DNA from: Myxococcus stipitatus
Lineage (GTDB): Bacteria; Myxococcota; Myxococcia; Myxococcales; Myxococcaceae
Assembly (NCBI RefSeq): GCF_021412625.1
Contig: NZ_JAKCFI010000013.1
Coordinates: 124,001-188,000, forward strand
DNA length: 64,000 bases
Reading direction: 5' to 3'
Shown in pieces: positions 8,414-17,353 of this stretch. Made by a program: the position numbers and the translations under genes. The notes below the pieces were generated by a model, which ran no database searches, was not told the origin of the DNA, and worked only from the letters and a program-made list of their open reading frames with translations. How positions within the stretch are numbered: the stretch's first letter is position 1; every line of letters begins with the position of its first letter.

Positions 8414-8470
8414 CGCGCCGTCGCGCGCGGGCGAGGTCATCATCGACGCCGTGAAGGAGAGGAGCGACAC

Positions 8471-9811
8471 ATGGGATGGATGGCCTGGGCCGTCGTGCGG
8501 GTGGGAGTCCTCGGGTTGGGCTTGGGGTCGGCGGGGCCCGAGGGGGCGGCGCCGCCCGTGCTGGACGCGGGGACCCTCTCCCGGACGTTCTCCGACTTCC
8601 AGCGGCGCTGCGCGGCGGATGGACAGCGCCTGTGGGGCCAGTCCCTCTGCGGCCCCTTGCTGGTGGTCGATCCCGAGACGCGCGCCTTCCTCGCCAGCGA
8701 GCGCCCGGGCCCGTCGACCCAGCGCTCGGGAGCCGGGCCCTGGGTGGGCGTGCTGCCCAAGGAGGTCAACATCGCCAACACCGCGGTGTCCTGGGCGGGC
8801 GTGACGTGGGTGCAGCTGCGCGCGCCGCTGCCCGACTCGCCGGAGCGACGCGACGCGCTGCTGGCCCACGAGTCCTTCCACAGGACCCAGGTGGCGCTGG
8901 GCCGGCAGGGGCCCCAGGAGGGTGGCAATGCCCACCTGGACGAGGCCGAGGGGCGCGTGCTCCTCCAGCTCGAATGGCGTGCCCTCGCCGCGGCCCTCCA
9001 GACGGCGAAGCCCGTGGAGCGCCGCGCGGCCATCGAGGACGCGCTCGTGTTCCGGGCGGCGCGCCGGGCGCGCTTTCCGGCCGCGGCCACCGAGGAAGGG
9101 GCCCTGGAGCGCCACGAGGGCCTCGCCGAGGACACCGGCCTGGCCGTCGCCGCGCGCGACGCGAGCAGCCGACGGAGGCTGGTCCTCGAGAACCTGGCGG
9201 ACGGCGCGCGCCGGAGCTCGTTCGTCCGCGCCTTCGCGTATGCCTCCGGCCCCGCGTATGGCGCGCTGCTCGACGAATCGCCGGCGAAGAAGACGTGGCG
9301 CGCGGCCGCCATCGAGGCAGAGGACCTGGGCGTCCTCCTCGCGCGGGCCCATCGCCTGACCGGGGCTCCCGGGAGCGATGAGGCGACGGTGGAGGCGCGC
9401 GCGAAGCGCTACGACGGCCAGGCCCTGCGAGAGGCCGAGGCCGAGCGGGAGCGGGCCGCGCGGGCGCGCGCCGAGCGGCTGCGGCGCCAGCTGGTGGAGG
9501 GCCCCGTTCTCCGCCTGGCCCTGCGACACATGCGCATCCAGTTCAACCCCGGGGAGCTGGTGCCCCTCGCCGGCCATGGCACCGTGTATCCCGGGGCCCG
9601 GCTGGTGGACGACTGGGGTTCGCTCGAGGCGTCCGGGGAGGTGCTCGTGTCGCCGGACTGGTCCACTGCGACGGTGGTCGCGCCGCCGGCCGCCGAGGGC
9701 TCGCGGCTTCAGGGCGCGGGGTGGGCGCTCGACCTGGCCCCGGGCTGGCGGGTCCGCCCCGGCGAGCGCGCGGGGGACTTCGTCCTCCAGGCGCCCGCGC
9801 CAGCGCCGTGA
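8471..9811 (+). CDS. Secreted protein with HExxH zinc-protease motif
   Basis: 446 residues, AAGGAGAGGAG about 6 nt before the ATG. The N-terminus is hydrophobic and cleavable-looking (AVVRVGVLGLGLGSAG). At residues 133-137 HESFH forms an HExxH motif within DALLAHESFHRTQ. Twenty residues later HLDEAEGRVLLQLEW offers Glu158 or Glu160 as third zinc ligand, giving a gluzincin-like layout. The middle is helical (EARAKRYDGQALREAEAERERAARAR looks like a coiled coil at about 310-340), and the last ~110 residues are beta-rich (LVPLAGHGTVYPGARLVDDWGSLEASG). No named family is recognised. It ends 10 nt before the convergent CorC-like gene. Confidence 0.7.
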   Translation: MGWMAWAVVRVGVLGLGLGSAGPEGAAPPVLDAGTLSRTFSDFQRRCAADGQRLWGQSLCGPLLVVDPETRAFLASERPGPSTQRSGAGPWVGVLPKEVNIANTAVSWAGVTWVQLRAPLPDSPERRDALLAHESFHRTQVALGRQGPQEGGNAHLDEAEGRVLLQLEWRALAAALQTAKPVERRAAIEDALVFRAARRARFPAAATEEGALERHEGLAEDTGLAVAARDASSRRRLVLENLADGARRSSFVRAFAYASGPAYGALLDESPAKKTWRAAAIEAEDLGVLLARAHRLTGAPGSDEATVEARAKRYDGQALREAEAERERAARARAERLRRQLVEGPVLRLALRHMRIQFNPGELVPLAGHGTVYPGARLVDDWGSLEASGEVLVSPDWSTATVVAPPAAEGSRLQGAGWALDLAPGWRVRPGERAGDFVLQAPAPAP

Positions 9812-9821
9812 CGCGCCGGCG

Positions 9822-11108
9822 TCAGGACGGCTCGGGCTCCGACTTGGGCTCGGGCAGGTGGATGCGCACGGAGCGCACGCGCCGGGGCGTGGCCTCCAGC
9901 ACCTCCAGCTCGAGGCCGTCCTTGGTGCGCAGCTTCGCGCCGGGCTCCGGAATCGCGCCTCCCGCGAGCGCGATGCTCAGGCCCGCCACCGTCGAGTAGT
10001 CTTCGTCCTCGTCGAGGTCCAGGCCCAGCTCGCGGTTGACGTCGCGGATGGCGGCCGACCCCTGGACGACGGCCACCGCCGGGCCCTCGCGGCGCACCAG
10101 CTCCTCCGGGGTCTCCGACTCGCTGAGGATGTCGCCCACCAGCTCCTCGACCAGGTCCTCCACCGTCACCAGCCCCACCACGCCGCCGCGCTCGTCCACG
10201 ATGAGCGCCAGCTGCATGCGCCGCCGCTGCAGCTCCTTCAGCGCGTCCATGGCGCGCATCGTCTCCACCAGGAACAGCGGCGGACGCAGCACGTCCTCGA
10301 GGACGATGAGGTTGCCCTCCCACGCCACCGCGAGCAGGTCCTTGGCGATGACGTACCCGACGATGTTGTCGAGCGTGCCCTCGAACACCGGCATGCGCGA
10401 ATGTCCACTCTCCAACAGGAGCCGGCGGATCTCCTCCGCGCTCGCGTGCCGGCGCAGCGCGACGATCTGCTCGCGGGGAATCATCAGCTCGCCCACCGTC
10501 AGGTCGCCCATCTCGAACGCGCGCGCGGCGATCTCCCCGGCGCGCGGGTCCAGCGAGCCCTGCTTCGCCGCCTCCTCCACCAGCGCCTGGAGCTCCTCCG
10601 CCGACAGCCGGCTTTCGCTGAAGTTCGTCCGGTCGCCGAACAGCCGCAGCACCACGTTCGAGCTGGCCGTGAGGAACCACACCACCGGCCGCATCAACCA
10701 CGACAGGCCATGCAGCGGCCTGCCGATGAGCAGCGCGTAGCGCTCACCGGCCCGGAGCGCGAGCGACTTGGGGACCAGCTCCCCCAGCACCAGGGAGAGG
10801 TAGGAGACCGCCGCGACCACGCCCGCGAGGGCCACCTCGTCCGCCGTCTGCTCGGGCACGCCCAGCTCCACCAGCAGCTTCCCGAGCCGGCTGGCGATGC
10901 TCGCGCCACCGAAGGCGGCCGCCGTGGCGCCAATCACGGTGATGCCGATCTGCACCGTGGCGAGGAACCGCTCCGGGTCGGCGCGCAGCGCCTCCACGGA
11001 CCTCGCCGAGCTGCTCCCCGCGTCCACCAGTTCCTTCAGCCGGGTGCGTCTCAGGGAGATGACAGCCAGCTCCGCCCCGGCGAACACGCCATTGGCCAGG
11101 ACGAGCAA
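9822..11108 (-). CDS. CNNM/CorC-type membrane protein with CBS pair (hemolysin C family)
   Basis: At least 428 residues. Layout: DUF21/CNNM transmembrane domain (about 1-190, beginning LANGVFAGAELAVISL with the expected small charged R-R-T-R loop), a CBS-domain pair (about 205-335, including MIPREQIVALRR, MPVFEGTLDNIVGYV and LALIVDERGGVVGLVTVEDLVEELVGDI), and a C-terminal CorC_HlyC domain. The family is linked to magnesium/cobalt homeostasis. The first usable start is TTG 11108, but it would truncate the first membrane helix. The frame stays open upstream through VTELVIILLLVLANG, and AGGAGG lies at 11142-11147, so the true start may be a non-standard ATC or GTC around 11130-11138. Confidence 0.88.
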   Translation of the reverse strand: MLVLANGVFAGAELAVISLRRTRLKELVDAGSSSARSVEALRADPERFLATVQIGITVIGATAAAFGGASIASRLGKLLVELGVPEQTADEVALAGVVAAVSYLSLVLGELVPKSLALRAGERYALLIGRPLHGLSWLMRPVVWFLTASSNVVLRLFGDRTNFSESRLSAEELQALVEEAAKQGSLDPRAGEIAARAFEMGDLTVGELMIPREQIVALRRHASAEEIRRLLLESGHSRMPVFEGTLDNIVGYVIAKDLLAVAWEGNLIVLEDVLRPPLFLVETMRAMDALKELQRRRMQLALIVDERGGVVGLVTVEDLVEELVGDILSESETPEELVRREGPAVAVVQGSAAIRDVNRELGLDLDEDEDYSTVAGLSIALAGGAIPEPGAKLRTKDGLELEVLEATPRRVRSVRIHLPEPKSEPEPS

Positions 11109-11186
11109 CAGGATGATGACCAGCTCCGTGACGATGATGGCCCTCCTCTCAAGGGCCCTCTACCGTATCCGTTGGGGCCCCGTTGC

Positions 11187-11567
11187 TCACTCACCAAGTG
11201 ACTGCAAGAGGAGTGACAGTTGGTCCTGGCTGGCCCCCTTGGGCAGGTAGTAGTGAGGACCGGACAACAGCGCGGCCCCCACATCCTGTGCGGCGGCGGA
11301 CGTCAGGAATACGATGCGCGGCCGCGGCCCCCGAGGCAGCCGCTCCACCACCTCCCTGCCGCTCATGCCCGGCATGTGGAGGTCCAGCAGCATCACCTCG
11401 TACCGCTCCCCGCGTCGCAGGCTCTCCAGCGCCTCGGCCCCATCCGCGGCCTCGGTGGCTTCGTACCCGAGCTCCTCCAGGCTCAGCCTGAGGAACTCCC
11501 TCCAATCCGCGTCGTCGTCGACGACCAGGACCTTCCTGGAGAAGTCGTCCGTGTCCAGTCGCGCCAA
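11187..11567 (-). CDS. Single-domain response regulator (receiver only)
   Basis: 126 residues from TTG 11567, preceded by GGGGAGG at 4 nt; an upstream ATG is out of frame. It is a lone CheY-like receiver domain with the acidic pocket VLVVDDDAD, phosphoacceptor Asp62 in MLLDLHMPGMSG, Thr/Ser in IVFLTSAAA and Lys in YYLPKGAS. Having no output domain, it must signal by protein contact. The lysine sits in PKG rather than the usual KP(F/L/V), a small deviation. No cognate kinase is adjacent. It lies between the CorC-like gene and a phosphoesterase gene on the same strand. Confidence 0.85.
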   Translation of the reverse strand: MARLDTDDFSRKVLVVDDDADWREFLRLSLEELGYEATEAADGAEALESLRRGERYEVMLLDLHMPGMSGREVVERLPRGPRPRIVFLTSAAAQDVGAALLSGPHYYLPKGASQDQLSLLLQSLGE

Positions 11568-11662
11568 GCATCCTCCCCGACACGGGGAGAACCCCCCTGT
11601 GGACCCCGCGCATTCGCGGCGGGTGTGGGGCGCGGCCCCGTCCGGGGGGCGGGGGAGCGGGC

Positions 11663-12496
11663 TCAGAACAGGGCCATGCCCAGCTGCGTCACCAGATACT
11701 GCAGGGCGGGGCGGACGTTGTGGCTCGCCGTCCGGGGTGTCTCCGAGCGCGTCGTGCGGCACCAGACGGGGTCGCCCGCCAGCCGGCCTTCCGAGTGGCC
11801 GAACACCCGGAAGCGCCCCAGGTCCGTGGAGCTGCCCGCGTTGAAGACGCGCAGGGGGCGGCCCTCGGCGGTGTCCAGCAGGCAGTCGTTGGGCCGGTGG
11901 CGGTGGCCGTGCAGCACCAGGTCGCAGCGGCCCTGCGCGCGCGTGACCAGCTCCGCGCCCAGCGGCAGCTCCGACGCGTGCGGCCAGCCCATGCGGGTGG
12001 CGAGCCGCTCGGGGAAGCTCTCCTCGGGCAGGGGGAGGACGTGGTGGTGCAGGAGCACCGCCACCAGCGCGTCGACGGGCGCGGTGTCCAGCGCGGCGTC
12101 CACCTGGTCCAGCGTGTCCCGCGTCAGCTCGCCGTGGCTGGCGAAGTAGTTGCGGTTGTGTTCACCCGTGGAGTCCACGCACACGAGGAACAGGCCCGGC
12201 CGCTCCACCGCGCGCACCTTGTGGCCCTCCAGCCAGGTGCCGCCCACGTCCTCGCCGGGGCGGTCGTGGTTGCCGGGGATGAAGGTGAGCCGGCCCGTGT
12301 CCAGCAGCGGGGAGAACAGCTCCTGGAACCGCGCGTACTCCGTGCGCGAGCCCTGGTGCGTCAAGTCCCCGGTCACCACCGCGTGGTCCACGTGTCCGGC
12401 CTGGAGCGCCTCGACGAGCGCCCTCGCGGCGGCATCACTCGCGGGGGTGAGGTCCAGGTGGAGATCCGACAGGTGCGCCAGCGTCCGGATGGGCAT
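11663..12496 (-). CDS. Calcineurin-like metallophosphoesterase
   Basis: 277 residues from ATG 12496; a GTG at 12532 could add 12 residues. It has the full set of metallophosphoesterase motifs: DLHLD near residue 11, VVTGDLTHQG, FIPGNHDRPGED, VLLHHHVLP and LVLHGHRHRPND. These coordinate two metals, commonly Fe/Mn, in the family that includes the cyclic-nucleotide phosphodiesterase CpdA. The substrate here is not determined by sequence. The ATG has no Shine-Dalgarno sequence but a TACGTT hexamer lies 7 nt upstream. It is 95 nt downstream-adjacent to the receiver gene on the same strand and 81 nt from the glycosyltransferase gene. Confidence 0.88.
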   Translation of the reverse strand: MPIRTLAHLSDLHLDLTPASDAAARALVEALQAGHVDHAVVTGDLTHQGSRTEYARFQELFSPLLDTGRLTFIPGNHDRPGEDVGGTWLEGHKVRAVERPGLFLVCVDSTGEHNRNYFASHGELTRDTLDQVDAALDTAPVDALVAVLLHHHVLPLPEESFPERLATRMGWPHASELPLGAELVTRAQGRCDLVLHGHRHRPNDCLLDTAEGRPLRVFNAGSSTDLGRFRVFGHSEGRLAGDPVWCRTTRSETPRTASHNVRPALQYLVTQLGMALF

Positions 12497-12503
12497 GCCC
12501 GCC

Positions 12504-12509
12504 AACGTA
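12504..12509 (-). promoter_or_regulatory. -10-like hexamer TACGTT, candidate leaderless start
   Basis: On the minus strand TGCC-TACGTT lies 7 nt (GGCGGGC) before ATG 12496, with no ribosome binding site between. Confidence 0.35.
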
Positions 12510-12577
12510 GGCACTGCTCGCGGCGGCTTCACGTCTGGCGCGTGAATCCCACGCGAGCGGAACGAAACGTCTGTGCA

Positions 12578-13816
12578 TCAGCTGGCGGCCCACTCGTCCT
12601 GGGGGGCGAGCGAGGTGTCCACGGCGGACGCGCGCGCGCGAGCCATCAGCCGGGTGCCGGCGCCCACGCGCAGCCGCGTCCCGCGCCACTCCACGGTGCG
12701 GAAGAACAGCCCGTGCCACCACGCGACATAGAGGAGCACGTCCTTGACGAGCACGGCCGGCGGCGCCCACGCGGGCACCGGCTGGGGCCGCAGCGCGCGG
12801 AACGCGGCCAGGTCGACGAGCACCTTGCCCACCACCACCGCGAGGGCGAGCACCCCGGTCCGCGGGGAGGGGTTGAGCATGGCGCCGAAAACCGCCAGGG
12901 GCGCGGGGTTGAGGAGCGATTGGGCCAGGTACGTGGGAGGCGTCACCGCCGTCCGGTGGATGACGCTCCAGCGCAGGTAGCGCTGGAAGAAGGCGCCCAC
13001 GCTCTTGCCCAGTGAGACGTTGAACACGGGCGTGCGCGCCACGACGACGCGCCGCCCCAGCTTGCGCGTCACCCACTGGCCGATGACGTAGTCCTCCGCC
13101 AGCACGTCCCGCACGGAGAAGAAGCCGCCCAAGGACTCCACGTCCTCGCGGCGCAGCGCCATGGACTTGCCCACCACGATGTCCTGGTTGGCGAAGCGCT
13201 TGGCGCCGATCATCCCCGCCGCCGCGCTGGAGGCCAGGTAGAGGTTGTCCAGGAGCGAGCCGAAGGTCCGCTCGCCGATGCCCGCCACCGGGTGCGTGAC
13301 GCAGCCCACCGTGGGGTCGGCGAAGCCCGCGGCGATCTCCTCCAGGTAGCCCGGGCCCACGCGGGTGTTGCTGTCGCTGATGACGAACACGTCGTAGCGC
13401 GCGTGGTCCGCCAGGGTGACCAGCTGGTTCACTTTCGGATTGAGGCCCGGGGTGCCCTCCTGGAGCGCCAGGCGGAAGACGTGGGGCCAGCGCGCCACGG
13501 CCGCGCGGGCCACGGGGAAGGCGCTGTCGCGGTGGTCCCTGACGCCCAGCACCACCTCGTACGCGCCCGCGTAGTCCAGGCGCGCGAAGTGCTCCAGGTT
13601 GGCTTCCAGGTCGTCATCCGCGCCGCACAGCGGCTTGAGGATGGAGATGCCCGGGCGGGGGGCGCCGGGCGGCAGGGTGGGGGCGCGCTCGCGGCGGTGG
13701 CGCAGCACGAGCGCGTATTGGACGAGGAGGGCGGTGAGGCCGAAGCAGGCGGCGAAGAGGAGGAGAGCGGAAGCAAGGGGCATTCGCGGACGGTCCTCGA
13801 AGGGACGCGCGCTCAT
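12578..13816 (-). CDS. Family 2/21-type glycosyltransferase (ceramide glucosyltransferase / HpnI-like)
   Basis: 412 residues. An N-terminal membrane helix (residues ~12-37) leads into a GT-A domain with GISILKPLCGADDDL, DVFVISDSNTRVGP (DxD-like metal site), AEDYVIGQWVTRK and RYLRWSVIH ((Q/R)xxRW). These are the D1/D2/D3 and QxxRW signatures of processive-type and GT21 ceramide glucosyltransferases. Two or three C-terminal membrane segments follow (about 300-370). Related HpnI enzymes act in hopanoid head-group synthesis, and GT21 enzymes glycosylate ceramide. Myxobacteria make both lipid types, so the acceptor is open. A second in-frame ATG 33 nt downstream (13783) is an alternative start. 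No hopanoid genes are nearby. Confidence 0.85.
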   Translation of the reverse strand: MSARPFEDRPRMPLASALLLFAACFGLTALLVQYALVLRHRRERAPTLPPGAPRPGISILKPLCGADDDLEANLEHFARLDYAGAYEVVLGVRDHRDSAFPVARAAVARWPHVFRLALQEGTPGLNPKVNQLVTLADHARYDVFVISDSNTRVGPGYLEEIAAGFADPTVGCVTHPVAGIGERTFGSLLDNLYLASSAAAGMIGAKRFANQDIVVGKSMALRREDVESLGGFFSVRDVLAEDYVIGQWVTRKLGRRVVVARTPVFNVSLGKSVGAFFQRYLRWSVIHRTAVTPPTYLAQSLLNPAPLAVFGAMLNPSPRTGVLALAVVVGKVLVDLAAFRALRPQPVPAWAPPAVLVKDVLLYVAWWHGLFFRTVEWRGTRLRVGAGTRLMARARASAVDTSLAPQDEWAAS

Positions 13817-13916
13817 CGCGCGACCCGACCGACACGCTAGAGAGCCCCCGCGTCAGCGCCGCGAAGCCCGCGCGGCGCCCCCGCCAAATCCACGTCACGC
13901 CCGGGTGAAGCCGTGG

Positions 13917-14603
13917 CTACTCCCCCAGGTTGCGGCTGCGGGGGTGGCGGATGTCCTTGCCCCGCACCATGTAGACGACCATCTCCGCGACGTTCATCGC
14001 GTGGTCGCCGATGCGCTCCAGGTGCTTGGCGATGAACATCAGCGCCGTGGCGCGGCGGATGTTGCGCGAGTCCTCCATCATGTATGCCAGGAGCTCGTTG
14101 AAGATCTTGAGGAAGAGCGCGTCGAGCAGGTCGTCGCCCTGGAGCACCTCCTCCGCCTTCGCCGCGTCACTGGAGACGAACGCGTCCAGCGCGCGCCGCA
14201 CCTGCTGCTGCGCCAGCTCCGCCAGCCGGGGCGTGTCCACGTAGGGCGCCAGCGGGGGGACCTGGTTGAGGTCGATGGAGCGCTCGGCGATGTTGACCGC
14301 CAGGTCACCGATGCGCTCCAGGTCGGTGACGATCTTCAGCGCGGTGGTGATGAGGCGCAGGTCGCTGGCGGCGGGCTGGCGCAGGGCGAGGATGCGCCGG
14401 CACAGCTCGTCCACCTCCACCTCCAGGCGGTTGACGTCCTTGTCCGCCGCGACGACCTTCTCCGCCAGCGGGCTGTCCCGGTCCGTCAGGGCCCGCATGC
14501 TCTGGGAGATGAGGCCCTCCACCTTGGCGCCCATGGCGAGCAGCTTCTCGCGCAAGTCCCTCAGGTCCTGCTCGAAGGCCTTGTCTGTGTGGGTCAACGG
14601 CAT
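13917..14603 (-). CDS. phoU: Phosphate transport/signalling regulator PhoU
   Basis: 228 residues from ATG 14603 with AGAAGGGA 11 nt upstream. It has two PhoU repeats of three helices. The metal-binding signatures are ITTALKIVTDLERIGDLAVNIAE (around 95-118) and ATALMFIAKHLERIGDHAMNVAE (around 190-215). PhoU links the Pst transporter to the PhoR kinase and represses the Pho response when phosphate is plentiful. It is the last gene of the pstS-pstC-pstA-pstB-phoU order, 26 nt after pstB. Normal length for the family. Confidence 0.96.
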   Translation of the reverse strand: MPLTHTDKAFEQDLRDLREKLLAMGAKVEGLISQSMRALTDRDSPLAEKVVAADKDVNRLEVEVDELCRRILALRQPAASDLRLITTALKIVTDLERIGDLAVNIAERSIDLNQVPPLAPYVDTPRLAELAQQQVRRALDAFVSSDAAKAEEVLQGDDLLDALFLKIFNELLAYMMEDSRNIRRATALMFIAKHLERIGDHAMNVAEMVVYMVRGKDIRHPRSRNLGE

Positions 14604-14629
14604 CTGCGTGAATCCCTTCTGCCTTCCGC

Positions 14630-15406
14630 TCACCCGAACTTGCCGGTGACGTAGTCCTCGGTGCGCTTCTCGCGGGGGTTGGTGAAGATCTGCTCGGTGG
14701 GGCCGCATTCGACCAGCTCGCCCATGTAGAAGAAAGCCGTGCGGTCGCTGACGCGCGCGGCCTGCTGCATGTTGTGGGTGACGATGGCGATGGTGTACGT
14801 CGACTTGAGCTCGTGGATGAGCTCCTCGATCTTCGCCGTGGCGATGGGGTCCAGGGCGCTGGCGGGCTCGTCCATGAGCAGCACCTGGGGCTCCACGGCG
14901 AGCGCGCGGGCGATGCACAGGCGCTGCTGCTGGCCGCCGGACAGGCCCAGGGCGCTCTCGTGGAGGCGGTCCTTGACCTCGTCCCAGAGCGCGGCGCCGC
15001 GCAGGGACTTCTCCACGCGCTGGGCGAGGGCGGCCTTGTCCTTCATGCCGCCCACGCGCAGCCCGTAGGCGACGTTCTCGAAGATGCTCTTGGGGAAGGG
15101 GTTGGACTTCTGGAAGACCATGCCCACGCGGCGGCGCAGGTCCACCACGTCCACGCTGCGGTCGTGGATGTCCGTGTCATCCAGGAGGATGGTGCCGGTG
15201 TGGTTGGCGCCCGGAATCAGGTCGTTCATCCGGTTGAGCGAGCGCAGGAAGGTGGACTTGCCGCAGCCGGAGGGGCCGATGAGGGCGGTGACGCGCCGGT
15301 CGAGGATGGCCAGGGAGACCTTCTGGATGGCCGCCTTGGTGCCGTAGCGGAGCGTCAGGTCGCGGGCCTCCATCTTCGGGCGCGGAGGATTGGGAGAGAG
15401 GGACAT
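14630..15406 (-). CDS. pstB: Phosphate ABC transporter ATPase PstB
   Basis: 258 residues from ATG 15406. Walker A GPSGCGKST, Q-loop VFQKSNPFPKSIFENVAYG (typical PstB wording), signature LSGGQQQRL, Walker B VLLMDEPASALDP and the switch His in IVTHNM are all present. The C-terminus FTNPREKRTEDYVTGKFG is the diagnostic PstB ending. It energises high-affinity phosphate import at the inner membrane with PstA and PstC. It starts 14 nt after the pstA stop and is followed by phoU. Confidence 0.97.
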   Translation of the reverse strand: MSLSPNPPRPKMEARDLTLRYGTKAAIQKVSLAILDRRVTALIGPSGCGKSTFLRSLNRMNDLIPGANHTGTILLDDTDIHDRSVDVVDLRRRVGMVFQKSNPFPKSIFENVAYGLRVGGMKDKAALAQRVEKSLRGAALWDEVKDRLHESALGLSGGQQQRLCIARALAVEPQVLLMDEPASALDPIATAKIEELIHELKSTYTIAIVTHNMQQAARVSDRTAFFYMGELVECGPTEQIFTNPREKRTEDYVTGKFG

Positions 15407-15420
15407 GCGTGGGCGTACCG

Positions 15421-16332
15421 TCAGTGAGCGCTGGCGGCCTTGCGGCGTGTGCGCGTCCGGATGATGACCGCGACGAGGTTGAGGGCGAACGTGAGCATCA
15501 GCAGCACCAGCACCGTCGCGTACAGCAGGGGGCGGGTGGCCTCCACGTCCGGCGACTGGGTGGCCATCACGTACGTGTGGTAGCCCAGGTGCATGAACTG
15601 GGAGTTGAGGTGGGTGGGCAGGTCCGGCAGGAAGTAGGCGGCGCCCGTGAAGAGGATGGGGGCGACCTCGCCGGCGCCGCGGGAGATGGCGAGCACCGCG
15701 CCGGTGAGGATGCCCGGCAGCGCGCCCGGGAGCACCACGCGGGCCAGCGTCTGGGACTGGGTGGCGCCCAGCGCGAGGCTGGCGGTGCGGTGGTCCATGG
15801 GGACGGCGCGCAGGGCCTCCTCCGTGGAGACGATGACCACGGGCAGGGTGAGCACCGCGAGCGTCAGCGAGGCCCACAGGATGCCGGGCTGCGCCCAGTA
15901 CATCTCCTCGTGGCCGAACATCCGGTCCATGCCCCGGCCCACGAAGAGGATGAAGAAGCCCAGGCCGAAGAGGCCGAAGACGATGGAGGGCACGCCCGCC
16001 AGGTTGACGATGGCCACGCGCACCCAGCGCGCGAAGAGCGAGTTGGGCGGGGCGTACTCGTGGAGGTAGACGGCCGTCAGCACCCCCACCGGCATCACCG
16101 CCACCGTCATCAGGAGGGTGAGCGCGGCGGTGCCGAAGATGGCGGGGAAGATGCCGCCGCCCATCATCCCGTCGCTGGGCGGCTGGGAGAGGAACTTCCA
16201 GGTGACGCCCGCCGCGCCGCCCTCGAGGATGTTGGCGAGGATGAAGGCCAGCACCGCGACGATGACGAAGGCGCACAGGCCGGTGAGCGCTGTGAGGGCG
16301 AGCCCCACCGTGCGGCGGGTGGCGTGCTTCAC
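15421..16332 (-). CDS. pstA: Phosphate ABC transporter permease PstA
   Basis: 303 residues from GTG 16332, which overlaps the pstC stop by 4 nt (GTGA), so the two are translationally coupled. Six transmembrane segments are visible. The permease coupling (EAA-like) loop is ALGATQSQTLARVVLPGALPGI. The conserved PstA segments AVYLHEYAP and LAGVPSIVFGLFGLGFF are present. The predicted partner is PstC; together they form the inner-membrane channel. Confidence 0.96.
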   Translation of the reverse strand: MKHATRRTVGLALTALTGLCAFVIVAVLAFILANILEGGAAGVTWKFLSQPPSDGMMGGGIFPAIFGTAALTLLMTVAVMPVGVLTAVYLHEYAPPNSLFARWVRVAIVNLAGVPSIVFGLFGLGFFILFVGRGMDRMFGHEEMYWAQPGILWASLTLAVLTLPVVIVSTEEALRAVPMDHRTASLALGATQSQTLARVVLPGALPGILTGAVLAISRGAGEVAPILFTGAAYFLPDLPTHLNSQFMHLGYHTYVMATQSPDVEATRPLLYATVLVLLMLTFALNLVAVIIRTRTRRKAASAH

Positions 16333-17336
16333 GCGGCACCTCCGGTGAGCTTGCGGACCACGCGCTTGGTCCACGTGGAGGCGATGAGGTTGAGGACGAA
16401 GGTGAAGACGAAGAGCTGCACGCCGATGAAGAACAAGAGCGAGTAGTGGGGGCTGCCCACGACGACCTCGCCCATCTCCGCGGCGATGGTCGCCGACAGC
16501 GAGCGGGCCGAGTCCCCCAGGCTCCAGGAGATGACGTCCGCGTTGCCGCTGGCCATGAGGACGATCATCGTCTCGCCGATGGCGCGGCCGAAGCCCAGCA
16601 CGCACGCGGCGAGGATGCCGGGGGCCGCGGCGGGCAGCACCACCTTCCACGCCGTCTCCCAGGGCGTGGCGCCCAGCGCGAGCGACGCCTCGCGGTAGCT
16701 GCGGGGCACCGACGTGAGCGCGTCCTCGGACACGGTGAAGATGACGGGGACGATGGCCAGCGCCAGGCCCAGGCCGGCCAGCATGGCGTTGAGGGGCCGG
16801 TCGAAGTGGAACAGGTCCTTGACCACCGTGGACATCACCATGAGGGCGAAGAAGCCCAGCACCACGGAGGGGATGCCGGCGAGCAGCTCGATGACCGGCT
16901 TGAGCAGCTCGCGCATGCGCCGGGGGGCGAACTCCGCGGCGAACAGCGCGCCGAACACGCCCAGGGGCACCGCCACCAGCATGGAGACGACCGTCGTCTT
17001 CAGCGTGCCCACGAACAGCGGAATCATGCTGACCTTGGGAATCCTGGAGACCGGCTGCCAGCGGAAGGGCGGGCGGCCCGGCGGGACGTCCTGGGCCAGG
17101 AACATCTTGGAGAAGCTGGCCTCGTGGCGGGCGGCCGGGTCGGTGAAGAGCGCCAGCGCCTCCTTCGCCACGAAGACGATGATGAGGATGAGTGCGGCGA
17201 TGCCGGTGAAGGCCATCAGCGTGATGAAGCCCGCGATGGCCTTCTCCCGGAGTTGCCGCCGCCGCGCCGTCGGGGACAGTGCGGGCGCGAAGGCGGTTTG
17301 CGTGAGACCCTGCTCCATGGTCGCCTGTCTATCCAT
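16329..17336 (-). CDS. pstC: Phosphate ABC transporter permease PstC
   Basis: 335 residues from ATG 17336; an ATG at 17318 is also possible. A ~30-residue cytoplasmic N-terminus leads to a first membrane helix (FITLMAFTGIAALILIIVFV). A ~90-residue periplasmic loop follows, then a five-helix permease domain with ALGATPWETAWKVVLPAAAPGI as the coupling loop. ELLAGIPSVVLGFFAL is typical of PstC. A Pho-box-like repeat lies 18-36 nt upstream of the start. This could give pstCAB-phoU a promoter separate from pstS. Confidence 0.96.
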   Translation of the reverse strand: MDRQATMEQGLTQTAFAPALSPTARRRQLREKAIAGFITLMAFTGIAALILIIVFVAKEALALFTDPAARHEASFSKMFLAQDVPPGRPPFRWQPVSRIPKVSMIPLFVGTLKTTVVSMLVAVPLGVFGALFAAEFAPRRMRELLKPVIELLAGIPSVVLGFFALMVMSTVVKDLFHFDRPLNAMLAGLGLALAIVPVIFTVSEDALTSVPRSYREASLALGATPWETAWKVVLPAAAPGILAACVLGFGRAIGETMIVLMASGNADVISWSLGDSARSLSATIAAEMGEVVVGSPHYSLLFFIGVQLFVFTFVLNLIASTWTKRVVRKLTGGAA

Positions 17337-17353
17337 AGTGGCTCCGGGCCTCG

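Noticed and set aside
6980..9577. 865-codon open frame on the minus strand
   Set aside because: It runs opposite a signal-peptide glycosidase gene and the HExxH gene and has low-complexity composition; a shadow of those genes.
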